Virus record (IMG/VR): IMGVR_UViG_3300036398_003121
Coordinates: 1-24,508 of that record
DNA: 24,508 nt
Strand: one strand, 5' to 3'
Origin: a virus
Part shown: piece by piece, positions 7,643 through 15,837 of the stretch
Position numbering within the stretch: the first letter of the stretch is position 1
Layout: the number at the start of each line of letters is the position of its first letter
The notes under the pieces: model-generated
The model's database searches: none
Told to the model about the DNA's origin: nothing
What the model saw: the letters and a program-made list of their open reading frames with translations, nothing else
Made by a program: the position numbers and the translations under genes

Positions 7643-8391
7643 TGTTAGAAACTCTATCTGCAACAACAGAAGATGTTTCATCCAAAAAAAGAGGTAGAAA
7701 AACGGTAAATGTAAATTATTTTGATGTTAGAGAAGAGGATGCGGTTAGAAGTTTTTTATTAGCCGAAACCTCAGAAGAAAAGAACAAAATATATAATGAA
7801 TACTTACGAGGACCTCTCGATAAGATGATTTCATCTATCATACGAAGATATAAGTTATATCGGAAAGATATGGATTTTACTGAAATCCATTGTGATACTC
7901 ATTCATTCTTAATGACAAAGGTTGATAAGTTCAAACCTTCAAAAGAAAAAAAGGCATATTCGTATTTTGGTACAATCTGTAAAAATTATTTAATGGGTCA
8001 AATAATTAAAGACCAAAAAGAAATTAACAGAAAAGTATCTTATGAAGATATGTCTCAAAGTATTGAAGAAAGACCCGATATGATGTATCGTATTGATGAA
8101 GATGTTGTAGATACAACGGCAATCATTGCACAATATTTAAGAGAACTACGAGATTTTATTGAAACTGAAAATTTAAATGATAATGAAAAAAAATTAGGGT
8201 ACGCCCTAATTGATTTATTTGAAAATTATGAGGCAATATTCTCAAGTGCGGACAATAACAAATTTAATAAAAATGTTATTTTACTTTCATTAAGAGAAAT
8301 GACTAATTTAAGTACCAAAGAGATTCGTAGTTCAATTAAAAGGTTTAAAAAATTATATATTTTAATCCAATCTAAAATGAAAACTGATTAA
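7642..8391 (+). CDS. T4 gp55-like late-transcription sigma factor
   Basis: 249-aa protein resembling the minimal sigma-70-family factors of T4-like phages (gp55), which direct host RNA polymerase to late promoters together with the sliding clamp. The N-terminal 25 residues are basic and probably disordered. Residues about 48-125 form the sigma region-2-like helical bundle: LRGPLDKMISSIIRRYK, then HCDTHSFLMTKVDKFKPSKEKKAYSYFGTICKNYLMGQIIKDQ. This has the Phe/Lys/Pro followed by Tyr-Ser-Tyr-Phe block typical of phage sigma factors. A C-terminal helical part ends in a basic tail. It lies immediately upstream of the structural genes and of the first TATTTAT element (8396). Its own stop is followed by 15 nt of spacer. 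gp55 assignment is by motif and context. Confidence 0.72.
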   Translation: MLETLSATTEDVSSKKRGRKTVNVNYFDVREEDAVRSFLLAETSEEKNKIYNEYLRGPLDKMISSIIRRYKLYRKDMDFTEIHCDTHSFLMTKVDKFKPSKEKKAYSYFGTICKNYLMGQIIKDQKEINRKVSYEDMSQSIEERPDMMYRIDEDVVDTTAIIAQYLRELRDFIETENLNDNEKKLGYALIDLFENYEAIFSSADNNKFNKNVILLSLREMTNLSTKEIRSSIKRFKKLYILIQSKMKTD

Positions 8392-8395
8392 AAAG

Positions 8396-8402
8396 TATTT
8401 AT
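8396..8402 (+). promoter_or_regulatory. Candidate late-promoter element TATTTAT
   Basis: The element sits in the 15-nt gap between the sigma gene and the 8407 gene, in context AAAGTATTTATATATATG. Only 4 nt separate it from the ATG. If it is a -10 box the transcript would start at or inside the start codon, giving a leaderless message or implying an internal start. It shares sequence and orientation with six other elements in the window. Confidence 0.45.
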
Positions 8403-8406
8403 ATAT

Positions 8407-8775
8407 ATGCCAAGACCTCAACGCAAAGAAATTAATTTTACTAAAGATTCTATTTTATCTTTAATGCAGGAAATCTATAACGAACTTGTAGAACAAAGAC
8501 AAACTGCAATTAGAATTCAAAATAAAATGTTATCTATGTTAAAAGACCCAGGTGACATGATGACAATTGGTCCTGTTATTGAAAAACAACAAAAGATTGT
8601 TAACGAGTGTGTTGAAAAGAAAATTAGTTTATCTAAACTACAATCGAGTATTTGGGAAAAATCAAATAATAATAATACCGAATCTTTTTCACTTGCAGAT
8701 TTGGATGACGACTTAATTCAAAATCTGATTGACAAGGATGTTTCAAACGATGAAGAATCGTACAAAATGAAGTAA
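8407..8775 (+). CDS. Small helical hypothetical protein at head of virion block
   Basis: 122-aa, mostly helical protein with no recognised domain. Residues about 12-45 form an amphipathic helix (SILSLMQEIYNELVEQRQTA), then further helices; the C-terminus is acidic and ends in basic YKMK. There is no signal peptide or membrane segment. It follows the gp55-like gene by 15 nt containing a TATTTAT element, and the large structural gene starts 1 nt after its stop. That position makes a virion or assembly role likely, but nothing in the sequence proves it. The first ATG was taken; the next Met is residue 20. Confidence 0.65.
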   Translation: MPRPQRKEINFTKDSILSLMQEIYNELVEQRQTAIRIQNKMLSMLKDPGDMMTIGPVIEKQQKIVNECVEKKISLSKLQSSIWEKSNNNNTESFSLADLDDDLIQNLIDKDVSNDEESYKMK

Positions 8776-8776
8776 C

Positions 8777-10873
8777 ATGCCAGTAGATTTAAATCAAGGA
8801 TACGATAGTGCAAAGACCGATATATCTTCAATTAAGTCATACATTGAAGTATCTAAATCCGCAAAAAAATTAAAAAGTACTGCGGGTAATTCTGAGTCTC
8901 AAGGAATACCTGATATTGCATCAGGGTTAAATAAAATTGCGACACAACAAAAAAGATACTTAAGACAACCACCCAATTCATTTGACGAATTGTTAAACAT
9001 GATTGGATTGGCTAATGGTTCTGGTTCATCCACATTAGATTATTTAAAAAAGAAATTATTACAAACCGTTACAAAAATAGAGCCTGATATTAAGAGAATT
9101 ATTAGTCAGGAATCTATTCGTGCATTAGGTTGTTCTCAAGAACAAACATTTGAGGGATTTACGTCTTCAGAATTAGAAATTAATCCATTAGAAACTTTAC
9201 CTGTTGGTCAAGGTATATATGTCCCTGTACAATCAATGGATATTGCAAGCATTTTAAAAGTTGATACAAATTCTAAATTAGGTAAAGTAATCTACGAAAA
9301 ACCAACACCAAGTGTTTTACCAAATGAATTTAGACCTTATGGGGGATTAAAACCGTATCCAATGAATAAAGAGTTTTATTTAAGGTTGGCGGGGTTTAAC
9401 TCATCAAACTCATATAAAGGTCAATACGGTAAATACTATCAAGGAGTTTCAGGTCAAGACTTATTTGATTTCCAATATAGTCCAACTAACCAATTTGGAG
9501 TTGACCAACCTTGTTATCGAGTTGCTCTTATATCAAAGGTTAATCCCACCGCAACAATTACTGGTGGAACACAAAACAAAGTTGTAGATTTTTTAGAAGA
9601 TTATTATGCAACTATTAAATTATTTGATTCGGTAGATTTTACCGCAAACCTATTAAACGTACTTTCGGGAGCAATATCAATTAAGGCTAATTTAGGTTCG
9701 GATGAAATACAAAAACAATCACAATTTTTATTAGTCTTACAAAGAATATTAGGTTTATGTTTTGATTCAAGACGAGAAATTGATGTTAGTGGTGTTTCTA
9801 AAATTGCAGAACTTGACGGAGTAGATGAGTCATTTTTTGAATTAACTGAAGTAGATTTACGAAATATTGATGTAAGAATTAATAACATCCAAAATGGTGT
9901 TATGGAATTTGAGGCTTGTGATAATATTAAGTTACCTGTAGATTTTGAAACCATTATTGACGGATTAATTGGATTTAGAGAAAACGATGATTTAACTACT
10001 GAAGAACAAGTTCAAAATATTATCGATATAACTAATTCTTTATTTGAAAACCCAGATTGGAAAGTTTTTTTACCGACTAATGTTGATTTGCAAATTGCCG
10101 TTAATAAAGATATTATTAAACAAATTGCGGTAGCGGTTGCTGGGTCAGTATTAAGCCCAAAAGTATTATTTCCAATATTTGTATTATTGAGAGTAGTTCA
10201 AAATGATGCAACAGGATTATATAATCAAGCGGTAACATCGGCAAATACCTTTCTTCAAAGTGGTAACACCATTTCAGGTCAAGTTAACAACATAGTTAAT
10301 AACCAAGTTGATTTTTTAAAAACATTTGAATCTTTTAATATACAAGTTACATCCAAAATTGGTGCAATTTTTATTAAACAACTTTTTGAGTTATTAAAAA
10401 AAGATATAATTAATCTATTATCTTCTGTTGTTAAAGATATTGCAAAAGGTAGTTTAGATAAAAAATATTTAACAATTCAAAGATTAACCGATATTGCCTT
10501 AATACTTCAACAAGTTGCAAGAGGAGTTGATGATTATAGAAAATGTAAATCATTGGTTGATGATATTTTAATAATATTAAAATTGTTAAGTGGTCTTGCA
10601 ACTCCAGGTTCAAAAATACCTGCAGCATTACTATTATTAGCTGACTTTTTACCAGGTACATCGGCTGAAAGAACAACAATAAATACGATTAAGGTATTAC
10701 AATCTTTTGGAGTACCAACAGGGACATTGCCCGATGGTTCACCAAATTTAATGTTGTTGTATAATTTAGCATCAAATACTGCAGCTGAAAAAGAAAAGGC
10801 TCAAAATGGTAAAATACAGGCAATTGGATTATCTCCAGCGGGACCTGTTAAAATTAGTGGGGTGTATACGTAA
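8777..10873 (+). CDS. Large virion (probably baseplate/tail) structural protein
   Basis: 698-aa protein without enzymatic motifs. The N-terminal ~70 residues are helical and polar (SAKTDISSIKSYIEVSKSAKK). A central part has mixed strands with GGLKPYPMNKEFYLRLAGF and YGKYYQGVSGQDLFDFQY. From about residue 440 it is rich in hydrophobic helices (IAVAVAGSVLSPKVLFPIFVLL; LLKLLSGLATPGSKIPAALLLLADFLPG), unusual for a soluble protein and possibly buried in an oligomer or membrane-active. Size, position before a baseplate-like gene and late-gene context suggest a baseplate wedge or tail component. I cannot match it to a named T4 protein. The following small gene starts 1 nt after its stop. Confidence 0.6.
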   Translation: MPVDLNQGYDSAKTDISSIKSYIEVSKSAKKLKSTAGNSESQGIPDIASGLNKIATQQKRYLRQPPNSFDELLNMIGLANGSGSSTLDYLKKKLLQTVTKIEPDIKRIISQESIRALGCSQEQTFEGFTSSELEINPLETLPVGQGIYVPVQSMDIASILKVDTNSKLGKVIYEKPTPSVLPNEFRPYGGLKPYPMNKEFYLRLAGFNSSNSYKGQYGKYYQGVSGQDLFDFQYSPTNQFGVDQPCYRVALISKVNPTATITGGTQNKVVDFLEDYYATIKLFDSVDFTANLLNVLSGAISIKANLGSDEIQKQSQFLLVLQRILGLCFDSRREIDVSGVSKIAELDGVDESFFELTEVDLRNIDVRINNIQNGVMEFEACDNIKLPVDFETIIDGLIGFRENDDLTTEEQVQNIIDITNSLFENPDWKVFLPTNVDLQIAVNKDIIKQIAVAVAGSVLSPKVLFPIFVLLRVVQNDATGLYNQAVTSANTFLQSGNTISGQVNNIVNNQVDFLKTFESFNIQVTSKIGAIFIKQLFELLKKDIINLLSSVVKDIAKGSLDKKYLTIQRLTDIALILQQVARGVDDYRKCKSLVDDILIILKLLSGLATPGSKIPAALLLLADFLPGTSAERTTINTIKVLQSFGVPTGTLPDGSPNLMLLYNLASNTAAEKEKAQNGKIQAIGLSPAGPVKISGVYT

Positions 10874-10874
10874 T

Positions 10875-11078
10875 ATGAAAAAAGAAGAATTTGAAAGTAT
10901 TTTAAAATTACAGTCCGAATTAAAGGACCAAACAAACTCAAAATTAATTGAGGTTATGGATAAGCTAACTACAGAGTTTGACTTAACTAAAGATACTATA
11001 ATAAAATCAACATTATATTTGGACAAAGTTGAGGAATTATATAATAACATGCTTAAAGAATATCAATCAAGAAAATGA
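10875..11078 (+). CDS. Small coiled-coil protein between structural genes
   Basis: 67-aa protein, almost entirely predicted helix, with a heptad-like pattern of Leu/Ile (FESILKLQSEL, VEELYNNML) and a high Lys/Glu content. I took the ATG at 10875: it follows the preceding stop by 1 nt, whereas a longer in-frame version would start inside the 698-aa gene. Its TGA overlaps the ATGATG start of the 510-aa gene. It may be a chaperone or connector for one of the flanking virion proteins. Function is unknown. Confidence 0.65.
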   Translation: MKKEEFESILKLQSELKDQTNSKLIEVMDKLTTEFDLTKDTIIKSTLYLDKVEELYNNMLKEYQSRK

Positions 11079-12607
11079 TGCAAGATAATACAATATTTTT
11101 TCAGGTACAGGTGATGGACAATCAGGACCCGATGATGTTGGGTAGAATTCGAGCAAAGTTGCTTATTGATAATTACGATGATATTGTTAGGTCAATCACA
11201 GACCCCCCATGGAACGAACAAAAAGATGCTTGGACAACAAGAGACCCATTTGTTTTTAGTCCCCTTATGCCATATTTCATGTATCAAGTACCAAAGCCAA
11301 CAGAAATGGCTCAAATACTTTATACAAACAAAGATTTTAAGTATCAAAACCAATATTACATCCAAAACACGTTCTCAAGTCCAACAACAACAGGATATGA
11401 GTTTTATCAAGGTGGTAATAAATTTACAGGAACAGGAACACAATTAAAAAACCCAAAACCTTTAAAAAACCAAGATGGGACTTACACGGACCAAGCCGTA
11501 CATAAAGGAGTATTTCCTGAGCCAGGTGACAACGCATTATTAGGACGTGGAAGCGCTGACGTTGTTGTAAAACAAGATGAGGTTTTAATTAGAGCAGGTA
11601 AATTTAAAGGAACACAACTACAACCAAATATTGTACCTGTTGGAAATCAACAAAGAGGGTTTTTACAACTTTCAAGATTTAGCCAATCAAAAGTTCCATT
11701 ACCAAATAAGACTATTTTAGAAACAAATGAGGTAACCGTACAAGTAAAGTACTTGATAGAATGGACAATAACCAACCCTGAAAATACTCAAGACAAATTT
11801 GCGGGTACGGTATATCTTTATCAATTAAAACCTGATTTATCAACTAATTCAAAAAATTTAACAGTAGGTACATTTGTAAATGAAAACCTTAAATCGTTGG
11901 TTGCGTCTGAGTCGTTTAATTTATTAACAAAAACTGAAACCATTAAATTTATTAATGATTTTATTAAGACTTGTAATAGTCAGACATATACTGTTTCAGG
12001 AATTCAATTGTTTACAAGTGAACAAAATAAATTCCCAATTTTTTACAGACCAAACAATTTAACATATTCTCAAATCACATCATCATCAGTGACAGGGGCA
12101 ACCTCATCCGACGCTTACACAAATGTTTCAAGTATCTTTAATCAAATTAAATTAAAATCCGCACTTAAAGATGGTGGATATGGATTAATTTATGCGAAGA
12201 ATAAAGTTGGAAAACCTGTAAATATTAAAACAACCGTTGTACCTCAACAAACTTATTTAAATACTCAAACAACTTACGGGGCATTAGCAAGTGATACCCT
12301 TTATTTGTTATCACAATTATCGTCAATTCCTGGTAAGGGTAAAATAAACTTTGATGACACATTATATGGTATTTCATTAGATAATTTTGTTGATGAACTA
12401 TTACCAAAAACATCAAGTTTAGTTAGGGGTGAAGAACTTTTAGAACTACTTAATTTGATTGTTAGATTCTTAACAACCCATACTCACGCATATCCAGGTT
12501 TACCTCCTGTACCAGTTACTCAAGACGGTTCAAGTGTTGCAAACATGTTAACGGAGATGCAAAATGCCTATACCAAAATTCTTAATGGAAATATTCGACT
12601 TAATTGA
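11075..12607 (+). CDS. Baseplate hub/spike-like structural protein
   Basis: 510-aa protein. The first 35 residues (FFQVQVMDNQDPMMLGRIRAKLL) resemble the OB-fold start of phage baseplate proteins such as gp5 and Mu gp45/VgrG, which typically read 'x-V-D-x-x-D-P-x-x-x-G-R-V-x-V'. The C-terminus has LTTHTHAYPGLPPVPV, a His-rich turn often seen near the end of T4-like baseplate proteins. The middle is Thr/Asn/Gln-rich and beta-like. No lysozyme motif is visible. Two consecutive ATGs (11075, 11078) are possible starts, the first overlapping the upstream stop. I call it a baseplate protein from these features and from its place in the structural block; the exact T4 equivalent is not clear. Confidence 0.6.
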   Translation: MMQDNTIFFQVQVMDNQDPMMLGRIRAKLLIDNYDDIVRSITDPPWNEQKDAWTTRDPFVFSPLMPYFMYQVPKPTEMAQILYTNKDFKYQNQYYIQNTFSSPTTTGYEFYQGGNKFTGTGTQLKNPKPLKNQDGTYTDQAVHKGVFPEPGDNALLGRGSADVVVKQDEVLIRAGKFKGTQLQPNIVPVGNQQRGFLQLSRFSQSKVPLPNKTILETNEVTVQVKYLIEWTITNPENTQDKFAGTVYLYQLKPDLSTNSKNLTVGTFVNENLKSLVASESFNLLTKTETIKFINDFIKTCNSQTYTVSGIQLFTSEQNKFPIFYRPNNLTYSQITSSSVTGATSSDAYTNVSSIFNQIKLKSALKDGGYGLIYAKNKVGKPVNIKTTVVPQQTYLNTQTTYGALASDTLYLLSQLSSIPGKGKINFDDTLYGISLDNFVDELLPKTSSLVRGEELLELLNLIVRFLTTHTHAYPGLPPVPVTQDGSSVANMLTEMQNAYTKILNGNIRLN

Positions 12608-12614
12608 TATTTAT
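12608..12614 (+). promoter_or_regulatory. Candidate late-promoter element TATTTAT
   Basis: It begins right after the stop of the 510-aa gene (context TTGATATTTATATTAAAACG), 13 nt before the ATG at 12628. Orientation is the same as for other copies. The gap between genes here is larger than in the rest of the block, as expected if a new transcript starts. Confidence 0.55.
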
Positions 12615-12627
12615 ATTAAAACGATTA

Positions 12628-14151
12628 ATGTCAATTTTAAGGTCCTACATAGATAAGAATAATACTATCATCTCAAATTCATATGTTAATACGGGTAGAA
12701 ACCCTATTGTCGAGTTGAATTTTGGTGCGTCCGATTACGTAATTCCAAATTTTGGTTACACCCGTTTCTTATTTGATTTAGATTTAGACTTGTTGAGGGA
12801 AAACATTGCAACAGGTGTTGTTTCCACAGGATGTACAACAGGTATGACTCACGTTTTACAAATGACAAATACCTCATCATTTGATAATGAATTATTAAAT
12901 ACGTTCATGTCAAACGAAAGAAGGAGAGCAACTTCATTTGATTTAATCTTATTTAGAATCCCAAAAACATCAGGTTCAACAGGAAACCCACAAACTTGGG
13001 ATGAAGGTGTTGGTTATGATTATAATGATTTTAACCTAACAAAGAATAGTGCCAACGGTGGTTCAACACCACTTACATACGTAGATAGTCGTGCGTACTC
13101 GACTCGACCATCAAATTGGTATCAAACTACCACTATTAGTAATTGGTCTCAACCAGGGGTCTATAATAATAAGAATGAAGGTACCGTAAATTTCTCAGGT
13201 TTAACAATTGTTGCAAGACAACATTTTGAACTTGGTAATGAAGACCTTATCATGGATATGTCCAATGAAATTAATGGTTTATTAAATGGTTCAATAACTG
13301 GTGTTACTGGTTGGGGAATTGCGTATCTACCACAAATTGAAAACATAACAGGTTTAACCGACAGTTATAGTGTGGCATTCTTTTCGAGACATACACAAAC
13401 TTTCTATCAACCATTCCTTCAAACAACATACGACGACTTAATCAAAGACGACCGTAACATATTCTTGAAAAACCAAACAAATAAATTGTATTTATACATT
13501 TATCAAAATGGTGATTTCGCCAATTTAGATTCTGACCCTGTCGTTAGAATTGAAGACCGAAATGGTGATGCCGTACCAGGTATGGCAACATTATCAACTT
13601 GTTTACGAACAAGAGGTGTATATGAAGTAATAGTACCAAATGGATTCACAGGTGCAACCCCATGTCAATACTACGATGTTTGGTCAGGTTTAACAATAAA
13701 CGGACAAGCATTACCTAATGTCACTAATCAATTTGTATTACAACAAGTTACCGCAGGAATTCAAATTGGTTCAACATCTAAAGAACCAAGTAAATATGGA
13801 TTTGAGTTTTACGGTATATTACAAAACGAACAAATCCTTAATACCGACATTAGAAAGGTTGGGGTTACAATTAAAAAGGCGTATACAGGTCAAGCTCCGT
13901 TACAAGATGTATCAGCATTCTACAGAGTTTATGTTAGAGAAGGAACAACTGAAGTATTAGTTCAAGATTGGACACCTGTAAACAGAACACCAAATGAGTA
14001 TTATTTCATTTTTGATACAAGAGATAAAATACCTAATGACTATTATGTAGATATCCAAGTGAACACTTCAGGTGAGAAAGATACTTATAAGAAACAGTTG
14101 GCATTTAGTATTGTTAACTATAAAACAAACAACACATCATTTAGACAATAA
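12628..14151 (+). CDS. Virion structural protein (baseplate/neck/tail), beta-rich
   Basis: 507-aa protein beginning MSILRSYIDKNNTIISNSYVNTG. It is rich in Thr, Asn, Gly and aromatic residues, with many predicted strands and no catalytic motif. Blocks include ELNFGASDYVIPNFGYTRFLFDLDLD (N-terminal) and a C-terminal part with FYRVYVREGTTEVLVQDW and YYFIFDTRDKIPNDYYVDI that looks like one or more Ig-like or beta-sandwich modules. I took the ATG at 12628 rather than an upstream TTG at 12604: the latter overlaps the previous gene and would place the TATTTAT element inside the coding region. It could be a baseplate or neck component. It is followed 1 nt later by the KLTES-type gene. Confidence 0.6.
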   Translation: MSILRSYIDKNNTIISNSYVNTGRNPIVELNFGASDYVIPNFGYTRFLFDLDLDLLRENIATGVVSTGCTTGMTHVLQMTNTSSFDNELLNTFMSNERRRATSFDLILFRIPKTSGSTGNPQTWDEGVGYDYNDFNLTKNSANGGSTPLTYVDSRAYSTRPSNWYQTTTISNWSQPGVYNNKNEGTVNFSGLTIVARQHFELGNEDLIMDMSNEINGLLNGSITGVTGWGIAYLPQIENITGLTDSYSVAFFSRHTQTFYQPFLQTTYDDLIKDDRNIFLKNQTNKLYLYIYQNGDFANLDSDPVVRIEDRNGDAVPGMATLSTCLRTRGVYEVIVPNGFTGATPCQYYDVWSGLTINGQALPNVTNQFVLQQVTAGIQIGSTSKEPSKYGFEFYGILQNEQILNTDIRKVGVTIKKAYTGQAPLQDVSAFYRVYVREGTTEVLVQDWTPVNRTPNEYYFIFDTRDKIPNDYYVDIQVNTSGEKDTYKKQLAFSIVNYKTNNTSFRQ

Positions 14152-14152
14152 T

Positions 14153-14614
14153 ATGAAACCAGTAAAATTAACCGAATCAGATTTAAACCGAATAGTTAAA
14201 AAAGTTCTTTCAGAACAAGAAGATGCAAACTATATGTTCTTTTCAAATTTAAAACAAATGAAAAGACAATTAGAGATGATTATGGAAATGGACCCTGCAG
14301 AAGTAGACCATATTATTCAAAATGGACATGATTGGGCTGACGACCACATTTCTGAGGCTAAAACAAATATTGACCAAGTTTTTGATTTTTTAAAAAACGA
14401 ATTTGACAAAGAATCTCAGTATGTAGATTTTGAAGAAATGAATGAGGGAAGGAAAAAGACAGGTACTCCACTTTGTGCTAGAGGTAAATCTGCTGCCAAG
14501 TCAAAATTCAAAGTTTATCCTTCAGCATATGCTAACGGTTATGCGGTACAAGTATGTAAAGGTAAAATCAAAGGGTTAGACGGTAAGAAACGTTGTTCAG
14601 GTACTTATTGTTAA
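14153..14614 (+). CDS. KLTES-peptide protein with C-terminal Cys-containing phage domain
   Basis: 153-aa protein. The start at 14153 is chosen because the conserved N-terminal peptide KLTESDLNRIVKKVLSE begins at residue 4 and the ATG follows the preceding stop by 1 nt. The middle is helical and acidic. The C-terminal ~50 residues (LCARGKSAAKSKFKVYPSAY, then YAVQVCKGKIKGLDGKKRCS, ending YC) form a basic domain with four Cys. I recall this domain, with its 'fkVYPSAYANgyAvqvCKG' core, in many marine phage proteins of unknown role. A very similar KLTES peptide occurs inside the minus-strand protein ending at 15834. Its location at the end of the structural block suggests a virion-associated or packaged protein; this is inference. 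Confidence 0.65.
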   Translation: MKPVKLTESDLNRIVKKVLSEQEDANYMFFSNLKQMKRQLEMIMEMDPAEVDHIIQNGHDWADDHISEAKTNIDQVFDFLKNEFDKESQYVDFEEMNEGRKKTGTPLCARGKSAAKSKFKVYPSAYANGYAVQVCKGKIKGLDGKKRCSGTYC

Positions 14615-14651
14615 TTTTCCTCAAATTATTTTTTTATTTAAAAAATTCATG

Positions 14652-14659
14652 TATCTTTG
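14652..14659 (+). promoter_or_regulatory. Bacteroidota-type -7 box (TATCTTTG)
   Basis: TATCTTTG matches the TAnnTTTG -7 consensus of Bacteroidota housekeeping sigma promoters exactly. It lies 23 nt before the ATG at 14683 in a 68-nt AT-rich gap. The -33 TTG is not clear: only T-tracts are found about 20 nt upstream. It suggests that the small downstream operon is read by unmodified host polymerase. Confidence 0.5.
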
Positions 14660-14673
14660 TCAGTAAATACTGA
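14660..14673. repeat. 14-bp dyad TCAGTA-AA-TACTGA (candidate operator)
   Basis: The arms of 6 nt are perfectly inverted around an AA spacer. The dyad begins one base after the -7 box, so it covers the expected transcription start. A repressor bound here would block the promoter. No binding protein can be named from the window. Confidence 0.45.
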
Positions 14674-14682
14674 TATAAGACT

Positions 14683-15084
14683 ATGAAACACATTACCCAC
14701 AAGTTAAGAAGACTAATCCAACAAAAATATATTAAGTTGGCTCGACTTTCAAATCCCCAACTTAAAAAGTCCGCATACGAAAGAGATTGTATTGCAATTT
14801 GTAAAAAATTGATTGACAAAGATGAAACAATCTTATTGTTAACTCCAATCTCAAACAAACGATACATCAGAAACGAAGAACAACAAATTTTCGTAATTTT
14901 AGAAAATTACAGTGTTAAAGTAATCAACCATGTGTATTCATATACAGTATTCTTAGAAGATAAATCATGGCATTCGATTGTTAATTTATTCGATAATGAA
15001 GTTGAGTCAAGACGTATGGAGTTTGAAAAAGAAATTACTTCAAATATTAAGCATTCTCTTCAAAATATTTTACACAAGATATGA
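14683..15084 (+). CDS. Hypothetical protein of host-promoter islet
   Basis: 133-aa protein I do not recognise. The first 50 residues are very basic (KHITHKLRRLIQQKYIKLARL, KKSAYERDCIAICKK), followed by strands (ETILLLTPISNKRYIRNEEQQIFVILENYSVKVINHVYSYTVFLED) and a C-terminal helix. There is no signal peptide or membrane segment. It is the first gene behind a host-type promoter with a dyad and overlaps the next start by 4 nt (ATGATG/TGA), so the three genes up to 15837 probably form one operon. A nucleic-acid-binding or host-interaction role is possible but not shown. Confidence 0.6.
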   Translation: MKHITHKLRRLIQQKYIKLARLSNPQLKKSAYERDCIAICKKLIDKDETILLLTPISNKRYIRNEEQQIFVILENYSVKVINHVYSYTVFLEDKSWHSIVNLFDNEVESRRMEFEKEITSNIKHSLQNILHKI

Positions 15085-15368
15085 TGAAAACAAGTCCATT
15101 TAAAAAAACATTTTATTTTGGTTTAAGTATATTTTTAACACCAATTTTTATTGCAATTACAATAACTTTACTTACTTTTGTAAGTAGAAGTCCTAAAACA
15201 AAAAAAGTTGAGGTGAAAAAAGAAATTGTTTTTCCTCCTGATAATGTGATAGAACATGATACGGTTTACATTGAAAGACCAAAACCAAAATTGACACCTA
15301 AAATTGTCATAGAACCAAAAAAAATAGATACGGTAAAAGTTACTGATACATCTAACCAAATAAATTAA
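15081..15368 (+). CDS. Small single-pass membrane protein with Pro/Lys tail
   Basis: 95-aa protein. Residues about 9-34 (KKTFYFGLSIFLTPIFIAIT and onwards) are a hydrophobic transmembrane helix or uncleaved signal anchor. The rest is a charged, Pro-rich stretch (SPKTKKVEVKKEI; ERPKPKLTPKIVIEPKK) resembling the periplasm-spanning linkers of TonB-type or spanin-like proteins. A spanin or an envelope modifier is conceivable given the next gene has a signal peptide, but no holin or endolysin is visible nearby. It overlaps the preceding gene by 4 nt. Confidence 0.6.
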   Translation: MMKTSPFKKTFYFGLSIFLTPIFIAITITLLTFVSRSPKTKKVEVKKEIVFPPDNVIEHDTVYIERPKPKLTPKIVIEPKKIDTVKVTDTSNQIN

Positions 15369-15393
15369 TTAATTTAAACAACTACCTTTACCT

Positions 15394-15837
15394 ATGAAAA
15401 CAATCATCCTAACAATCGTACTTTTAATTTCAAATATTTTAATTGGTCAACACATCCCAAACATGGATACCACTAAAAGTATTCTTTTGGTTTCACATTA
15501 CCACTCAACTGACAAACCTATCTTATCGTTGTTAAAACGAAATCAAGACATTATTTTTTTCATTAATCTTGACGATAAAGATATTTTTACGTTTTGTGAC
15601 GCGGAATATTACTTTCACGCAAAAATTAAAGAATTAAATTTAGACTCTACAGGTCATATTCACATTTATTTCACTATTACCCATAAAAGAAGATTAGGTA
15701 CGACTAATATTGACGGTAAAATCTGTCATACAGTAGGGGATGAATTTTTTACAATGGTTATTGATAATAAAATGACCAAGCACACATCTATTAAATGTGA
15801 ATTTCACAAAGAAAAATTAATGAATGTTGATTATTAG
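15394..15837 (+). CDS. Secreted hypothetical protein with signal peptide
   Basis: 147-aa protein. The N-terminus MKTIILTIVLLISNILIGQH is a typical Sec signal peptide, with cleavage probably near IGQ, as in many Bacteroidota exported proteins. No lipobox Cys is present. The mature part has strands (KSILLVSHYHSTDKPILSLL; HIHIYFTITHKRRLGTT), two Cys (in TFCDAEYY and GKICHTV) and a third in SIKCEFH. No enzyme motif is seen. The preceding 25-nt gap contains TACCTTTA, a partial match to the -7 consensus. Its stop overlaps the convergent minus-strand gene by 3 nt. A role at the host envelope, such as superinfection exclusion, is possible but unproven. Confidence 0.6.
   Translation: MKTIILTIVLLISNILIGQHIPNMDTTKSILLVSHYHSTDKPILSLLKRNQDIIFFINLDDKDIFTFCDAEYYFHAKIKELNLDSTGHIHIYFTITHKRRLGTTNIDGKICHTVGDEFFTMVIDNKMTKHTSIKCEFHKEKLMNVDY

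Noticed and set aside
9604-10679. Minus-strand frames (9604-9954, 10431-10679) inside the 698-aa gene
   Set aside because: Antisense shadows with hydrophobic or Ser-rich composition and no motif.
12604-12627. TTG start extending the 507-aa structural protein
   Set aside because: It would place the TATTTAT element inside the gene; the ATG at 12628 is better.
14072-14152. ATG start adding 27 residues to the KLTES protein
   Set aside because: The extra residues lie within the preceding gene and come before the conserved N-terminal peptide.
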